Shown: positions 5,230-9,307 of the stretch, piece by piece
Layout of the letters: each line of letters begins with the position of its first letter
How positions within the stretch are numbered: the stretch's first letter is position 1
Assembly: GCA_002687335.1 (NCBI GenBank)
Contig: NYZY01000074.1
Location: 1-9,307 of the forward strand
Length of the DNA stretch: 9,307 nt
Reading direction: 5' to 3'
From: Chloroflexota bacterium
GTDB lineage: Bacteria; Chloroflexota; Dehalococcoidia; UBA1151; UBA1328
The notes under the pieces: generated by a model
Databases searched by the model: none
Seen by the model: the letters and a program-made list of their open reading frames with translations, nothing else
Told to the model about the DNA's origin: nothing
Position numbers and translations under genes: made by a program

Positions 5230-7131
5230 GTGACAACAAACGCACTCACATTCCCAAGATTCTTCCCTCGTCCTCAATCTGAAACGGGCATCTGGGGCTG
5301 GATCGGAACAGTCGATCATAAGCGTATTGGAACCCTGTACGGAATCACATCGTTCTTGTGGTTCTTGGTTGCCGGTGTCGAGGCACTGCTGTTACGAGTG
5401 CAACTGGCGTCAGCAGAGAGCACCTTTATCGGACCCGAGTTCTACAATCAGCTATTCACCATGCACGGTACGACAATGGTGTTCCTCGTAATCATGCCGT
5501 TGTCCGCTGCGTTCTTTAACTGGCTAATTCCATTACAGATAGGTGCTCGCGACGTCGCTTTCCCACGTCTTAACGCGCTCAGTTATTGGGTATTCCTGTT
5601 CGGTTCGTTGATCATGAATGCAGGCTGGATTACAGGTGATGCACCTAACGGAGGGTGGTTCGGATACGCACCCAACTCAGGTGTGACGTTCAATCCAGGT
5701 CTCGGGATGACCTACTGGGTTGTTGGATTGAACATACTCGGTGTCGCTTCAATAGCAGCCGGACTCAACTTCATTATCACAATCATGAACCTGCGAGCGC
5801 CGGGCATGAGTATGTTCAAAATGCCCGTATTCACATGGATGACCCTTGTCACTTCAGTGCTACTGGTCTTGGCAATGCCAATACTTGCAGTAGCAGGTAT
5901 TCAGTTACAAACTGACCGTGTTTACGGTACTCACTTCTTCAACTCCCTAGCCGGGGGCGATCCGGTGATGTGGCAACACATATTCTGGTTGTTTGGGCAT
6001 CCCGAGGTCTACATCCTCATCCTTCCTGCAATGGGAATCGTATCCGAAGTGCTACCGACATTCTCGCGAAAACCATTGTTCGGTTACCCGTTCGTGATTT
6101 TCGCGGGAATAGCAATCGCGTTCATGGGCTGGTTTGTATGGAGCCATCACATGTTCACAGTTGGACTTGGTCCTGCTGCCAATACCGCCTTCGCAATGTC
6201 CACGATGCTTATCGCAGTGCCAACAGGCGTAAAAATCTTTAATTGGATCGGCACGATGTGGGGAGGCAATATTCGCTTCAATACTGCAATGCTGTTCTCC
6301 GTATCCTTTATTGCAATGTTCACCATTGGGGGGCTCAGTGGTGTAATGCATGCATCGCCTCCAACTGATTCCCAGCAACAGGACACGTACTACATCGTTG
6401 CTCACTTCCACTACGTGCTCGTAGGAGGAGCACTGCTAGGAATATTCAGCGGAATTTACTTCTGGTGGCCAAAATTCACCGGCTGGTTCCTGAACGAAAA
6501 GCTCGGCATCGCTAACTGGGCCTTGATGATGATTGGGATGAATCTTCAATTTGGACCTCAGCACTGGCTAGGCATGGACGGAATGCCACGTCGTATTTAT
6601 ACCTACGCTGAGAACATGGGATGGGAGGGTTCGAACCTCGCTGCATCAATTGGCGGGTTCATACTAGGCTTTGGAGTTCTTCTGTTCATAATCAACTTAG
6701 TCTATTCACGAATGAATAAAAAAATGGCACCTGCTGATCCATGGGATGGTCGCACACTTGAATGGTCCACATCCTCACCACCTCCGGTCCACGACTTCGA
6801 CGAAGTACCCCAGGTTATGTACCGAGATGATTTCTGGTTCAAAAAGCATCCCGAGACCATCTCAGAGTACTACCATAACGAGCATGATCGTGAAGTTGAA
6901 GAAGCTGAACCAGTAGCAGGCCATGATGCCGAAGAGCACGGTGATGCCCATGGGGGACACGGAGGCATACACCTGCCTGATAAGTCCTATTACCCATTCA
7001 TACTAGGATTAGGCATCGCCATATTCGGCATCGGGTTCCTTACAAACACCTATGTAATCGCTGCGGGCGTCCCGATATTTATATGGGGTATGCTTGGCTG
7101 GTCAATGGAACCGGTAAACGACCCAACGTAA
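5230..7131 (+). CDS. ctaD: Cytochrome c oxidase subunit I (A1-type, caa3-like)
   Basis: Catalytic subunit (also coxA): reduces O2 to water at the heme a3-CuB site and pumps protons. All expected ligands are present in the 633 residues: H79 and H394 for heme a, H392 for heme a3, and H257, H306 and H307 for CuB, with Y261 of GHPEVY placed for the His-Tyr cross-link. E259 in that motif and D108 (GARDVAFPRLN) mark an A1-type D-channel; K335 (TGVKIFNW) marks the K-channel; R453-R454 bind heme propionates. The core of twelve helices ends near residue 495. After it come an acidic, histidine-rich linker (H565, H570, H574, H577, H581) and about two further membrane helices (588-623), a C-terminal extension beyond the classical subunit I. 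The start is GTG, with GGAG about 8 bases upstream. Spacing to its neighbours is 46 and 49 bases. Confidence 0.98.
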   Translation: MTTNALTFPRFFPRPQSETGIWGWIGTVDHKRIGTLYGITSFLWFLVAGVEALLLRVQLASAESTFIGPEFYNQLFTMHGTTMVFLVIMPLSAAFFNWLIPLQIGARDVAFPRLNALSYWVFLFGSLIMNAGWITGDAPNGGWFGYAPNSGVTFNPGLGMTYWVVGLNILGVASIAAGLNFIITIMNLRAPGMSMFKMPVFTWMTLVTSVLLVLAMPILAVAGIQLQTDRVYGTHFFNSLAGGDPVMWQHIFWLFGHPEVYILILPAMGIVSEVLPTFSRKPLFGYPFVIFAGIAIAFMGWFVWSHHMFTVGLGPAANTAFAMSTMLIAVPTGVKIFNWIGTMWGGNIRFNTAMLFSVSFIAMFTIGGLSGVMHASPPTDSQQQDTYYIVAHFHYVLVGGALLGIFSGIYFWWPKFTGWFLNEKLGIANWALMMIGMNLQFGPQHWLGMDGMPRRIYTYAENMGWEGSNLAASIGGFILGFGVLLFIINLVYSRMNKKMAPADPWDGRTLEWSTSSPPPVHDFDEVPQVMYRDDFWFKKHPETISEYYHNEHDREVEEAEPVAGHDAEEHGDAHGGHGGIHLPDKSYYPFILGLGIAIFGIGFLTNTYVIAAGVPIFIWGMLGWSMEPVNDPT

Positions 7132-7180
7132 TTAACTTGGAAGACAAGAGTTCAATTTCCATCTCAAGGATTCAACGAAC

Positions 7181-7825
7181 GTGACACAGGCCGCAATAAC
7201 AGAACACCATCCGCCGGTAGAAGACACTTCAACCGGCCTGAATAGCAGGAAGCTCCTGATGTGGGCATTCCTCGGGTCAGACGTGATGTTTTTTGGAGCA
7301 TTCATCTCCACCTACCTCGTATACCGGGGCAAGAGCCTTGTCGGTCCGTATCCTTCGGAGATTCTAAACATACCAATAACGTCGGTGTCTACGTTCGTAC
7401 TGCTCATGAGTTCTCTTGCAATGGTCTTAGGGCTTCACTATGTGAAGGAAGGTGAAAAGAACAAGGGAACACTCTGGATACTGGTGGTCGTTGTTCTCGG
7501 TTCAGTTTTCATGGGATTCCAGTTCGTTGAATTTAGAGAATTCGCCCACTTGGGTTTAACCCCCAGAACAAATATTTTCGGGACAACATTTTTCATACTC
7601 ACTGGCATTCATGGCGCCCACGTAACAATCGGGGTTATCTGGATGGCATTCCTCGCGTACAGCTCACATAATGGAGCCCTCCGCCCTGACAACGCGTTGG
7701 ATCTCGAAATTGCAGGTTTATACTGGCACTTCGTCGACATTGTATGGATCGTAATTTTTACAGTTATCTATTTGATTTCAGCAAACGACGCGCCACCACC
7801 TGGGATGGAATCAATTACTCACTGA
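7181..7825 (+). CDS. ctaE: Cytochrome c oxidase subunit III
   Basis: Subunit III (also coxC) is a membrane protein without metal centres that stabilises subunit I and supports proton uptake. The 214-residue length and about five predicted helices (24-48, 66-88, 97-117, 132-160, 181-201) match the short bacterial form that lacks the first two helices of the seven-helix type. Recognisable family motifs are MWAFLGSDVMFFGAF (27-41), TGIHGAHVTIG (141-151) and LYWHFVDIVWIVIF (180-193); E117 lies in the helix where the conserved lipid-facing glutamate is expected. The start is GTG at 7181 with AAGGA 10 bases upstream. It lies 49 bases after ctaD and 31 before ctaF in the same operon. Confidence 0.96.
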   Translation: MTQAAITEHHPPVEDTSTGLNSRKLLMWAFLGSDVMFFGAFISTYLVYRGKSLVGPYPSEILNIPITSVSTFVLLMSSLAMVLGLHYVKEGEKNKGTLWILVVVVLGSVFMGFQFVEFREFAHLGLTPRTNIFGTTFFILTGIHGAHVTIGVIWMAFLAYSSHNGALRPDNALDLEIAGLYWHFVDIVWIVIFTVIYLISANDAPPPGMESITH

Positions 7826-7856
7826 TAGCGATAAAAGATAGGCAGAGGATTTAATA

Positions 7857-8297
7857 ATGGCCAGTCTTTGGCGAAAACTAACCCATCACGACGGCAACGG
7901 CTGGTGGAACCTCCCGCACACAGCCAGTAATGAACCGAACCCGCCCTATGAGGGTCCAATCGGTGGGGCTTGGTTAGGCAATATTTGGCGAATCCTCACA
8001 CATGGTGGTGTCTCGCATGCAGGACCAAGCTTTTACTGGCTTGTAGGTCTTTTCTTAGCCATCGTCACCCTTGTCGAAGTGTGGCTGTTCGGTGTCGAAG
8101 GACTGGGCAGCTGGTACATACCATTACTATTGATACTGTCGCTTTTGAAATTTGTAGGCGTGGTCGCGTTCTTCATGCACTTGCGATTTGATCATCGATT
8201 ATTTACATACCTGTTCGGGTCAGCCATGGTCGTTGGAATTTTCATATTCACACTAGTCCTGCTGCTATCCGAATTTGGTCACCAGTCACCAAACTAA
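7857..8297 (+). CDS. ctaF: Cytochrome c oxidase subunit IV (CtaF/CyoD-like)
   Basis: A small subunit of bacterial heme-copper oxidases thought to help assembly or stability of the CuB site. It has three predicted membrane helices (about 59-79, 86-106 and 115-137) and the family motif LKFVGVVAFFMHLRFD (97-112), with K98 and H108. At 146 residues it is longer than the usual roughly 100, because of a soluble N-terminal extension of about 55 residues rich in Trp, Pro, Gly and His (for example THHDGNGWWNLPH). I do not recognise a domain in that extension. A good AGAGGA lies 7 bases before the ATG. It is the fourth gene of the operon and the last before a 134-base gap. Confidence 0.88.
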   Translation: MASLWRKLTHHDGNGWWNLPHTASNEPNPPYEGPIGGAWLGNIWRILTHGGVSHAGPSFYWLVGLFLAIVTLVEVWLFGVEGLGSWYIPLLLILSLLKFVGVVAFFMHLRFDHRLFTYLFGSAMVVGIFIFTLVLLLSEFGHQSPN

Positions 8298-8333
8298 TCG
8301 GATTGCCAATATTCTCCGATGACTCAAGACTGA

Positions 8334-8363
8334 CTTACGCAAAAGTTAAAATTTGCGGGTAAG
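8334..8363 (+). repeat. Hairpin in the ctaF-ctaG gap
   Basis: CTTACGCAAA and TTTGCGGGTAAG can pair over 10 bp, interrupted by a two-base GG bulge, around an 8-base AU-rich loop. It starts 37 bases after the ctaF stop. No T run follows, so it does not look like an intrinsic terminator. It may stabilise the upstream mRNA end or act in processing between ctaF and ctaG. Confidence 0.4.
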
Positions 8364-8367
8364 GCGT

Positions 8368-8404
8368 GAGCCCAATCCCTTTAAGACTGGCTCCCATTAG
8401 GGGT
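8368..8404 (+). other. Possible pseudoknot in the ctaG leader
   Basis: GAGCC (8368-8372) can pair with GGCTC (8389-8393), and AATCCC-T with A-GGGGT (8375-8380 with 8399-8404, one G-U pair). The pairing order is a-b-a'-b', an H-type pseudoknot arrangement, ending 27 bases before the ctaG start. It matches no riboswitch family that I recognise. Such short stems can occur by chance. Confidence 0.2.
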
Positions 8405-8431
8405 GACAGATACCAAGAATGAACCGACGCT

Positions 8432-9307
8432 ATGAATGACGGCCCAAAGCCTGACCTGATCAATAGTTTCGGTGAGTTCGCGCTTGCGTGGGACTTCTCA
8501 TCACCTCCGGCCGTATTATTCCTTTTATTAACCAGTGCTTATACGATCGGTGCCATGCGCTTGGCGACTCGCTCCGATAGAGACGGGCGCTTCTGGTATA
8601 AATTCACTGCAAGTGTTCTTGGTCTCGTCCTACTGGCAACGGCTCTGGCCGGCCCACTCGACTACTATTCAGGCGACCTGTTCGCTGCCCACATGTCACA
8701 GCACATCGTTATCGCCATGTTCGCTGCACCGCTCCTCTTGCTAGCCAGGCCCATGCCCGCTTACATATGGGCTTTGCCTCGTCCTTTGCGCGTGGGGGTT
8801 GGAACCGCGCTGACAAACTCAGGGGTGATCATCAAGGTCATGAGGATCCTTACGAGGCCATCAGTTGCGTTGCCGCTCTTCATAGGCACACTATACGCAT
8901 GGCATATTCCTGCAGCTTATAATCAGTCTCTCGAGGATGAGTGGCTTCATCTTTTCATGCACTTCACTATGTTCACAACAGCCGTTCTCTTTTGGTGGCC
9001 GATAATAGGGCCACCACCTATCCGCACCAAACTTACGCACCCACAGAGAATCGTTTACCTGCTGCTTGCCGTCACGCCAACGGCGGTCCTGGCTGCGATT
9101 ATCACCCTGTCCAAATCAGTTTTATTCGACTTCTATCTTGACAGTCCAGGACATTTCAGTTGGTCACCTACAGAAGACCAGCGAACCGGTGGGCTGCTGA
9201 TGTGGATTCCAGGCAATTTCGTTTACCTGACAACTGTGACGATACTTTTCTTCAAGTGGTTTAAAGAAGAAGAGCAAAAAACATCGCGAGAAGCAACATT
9301 ACGTAAA
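8432..9307 (+). CDS. ctaG: CtaG-family cytochrome c oxidase assembly factor (3' end cut by the window)
   Basis: Integral membrane protein of the caa3-type CtaG family, required in Bacillus for an active caa3 oxidase and thought to help deliver copper to CuB. It is unrelated to the Cox11-type protein also called CtaG. The reading frame is open from the ATG to the last base, 292 codons without a stop. Family features: AAHMSQHIVIAMFAAPLLLL (85-104, with H87 and H91), YAWHIPAAYN (155-164), WLHLFMHF (171-178, H173 and H177), and GGLLMWIPGNFVYL (253-266), with about six to seven membrane helices. The charged tail after 275 suggests the true end is near. An in-frame TGA at 8420-8422 makes 8432 the first possible ATG; no strong Shine-Dalgarno precedes it. 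Its position after ctaF repeats the Bacillus ctaCDEFG order. Confidence 0.92.
   Translation, partial: MNDGPKPDLINSFGEFALAWDFSSPPAVLFLLLTSAYTIGAMRLATRSDRDGRFWYKFTASVLGLVLLATALAGPLDYYSGDLFAAHMSQHIVIAMFAAPLLLLARPMPAYIWALPRPLRVGVGTALTNSGVIIKVMRILTRPSVALPLFIGTLYAWHIPAAYNQSLEDEWLHLFMHFTMFTTAVLFWWPIIGPPPIRTKLTHPQRIVYLLLAVTPTAVLAAIITLSKSVLFDFYLDSPGHFSWSPTEDQRTGGLLMWIPGNFVYLTTVTILFFKWFKEEEQKTSREATLRK

Noticed and set aside
5970..6242. Overlapping plus-strand frame inside ctaD
   Set aside because: It is the wrong frame of a clear oxidase gene with all metal ligands in the main frame.
6052..6411. Antisense frame of 119 codons inside ctaD
   Set aside because: It is opposite a strongly conserved part of subunit I, and its translation is rich in Cys, His and Arg with no family pattern.
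8419..8439. Six-codon frame starting at ATG 8419 and overlapping the ctaG start
   Set aside because: It could be a leader peptide, but it has no ribosome site and no regulatory codon pattern; too short to support.

Overview
The window reads as ordinary bacterial chromosome of moderate GC content. It holds a five-gene tRNA cluster and a molybdopterin/housekeeping block on the minus strand, followed by a plus-strand aerobic terminal oxidase operon that runs off the right edge. The oxidase proteins are A-type heme-copper oxidase subunits arranged like the Bacillus ctaCDEFG operon, but subunit II carries two cytochrome c domains. Together with the general look of the proteins this suggests a Chloroflexota-like (perhaps marine) bacterium. 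That placement is an impression from the translated sequences, not a search result.

Left part (1-726, minus strand): transcription would run Met(CAT), Val(CAC), Leu(CAG), Arg(GCG), Val(TAC), all with genomically encoded CCA. A good sigma70-like promoter with a palindrome in its spacer precedes tRNA-Met. A perfect TATAAT sits just before tRNA-Val(CAC). A small GAAA-loop hairpin lies beyond the last tRNA.

Middle part (727-3587, minus strand): rdgB (dITP/XTP pyrophosphatase), then moaA, rnhA and moaC. MoaA and MoaC together convert GTP to cyclic pyranopterin monophosphate, the first step of molybdenum cofactor synthesis. RNase HI sits between them, and its stop codon directly abuts the moaC start. 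The rdgB start is best placed at a GTG (3521), because the longer TTG start coincides with the -35 box of a good promoter.

Right part (3588-9307, plus strand): subunit II with CuA and two CxxCH heme sites (coxB/ctaC), subunit I (ctaD), subunit III (ctaE), subunit IV (ctaF), then, after a structured 134-base gap, the copper-insertion factor ctaG, which is still open at the window end. Together they encode a caa3-like (probably 'ccaa3-like') cytochrome c oxidase: electrons enter through the fused c hemes, pass to CuA, heme a and the heme a3-CuB site, and protons are pumped.

I saw no CRISPR array, transposase, rRNA, phage gene or defence system, and nothing that amounts to a clearly undescribed system. 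The points most worth a second look are the two-heme subunit II with an unusual insert, the G34-type tRNA-Arg, the structured leader before ctaG, and the palindromic tRNA promoter.
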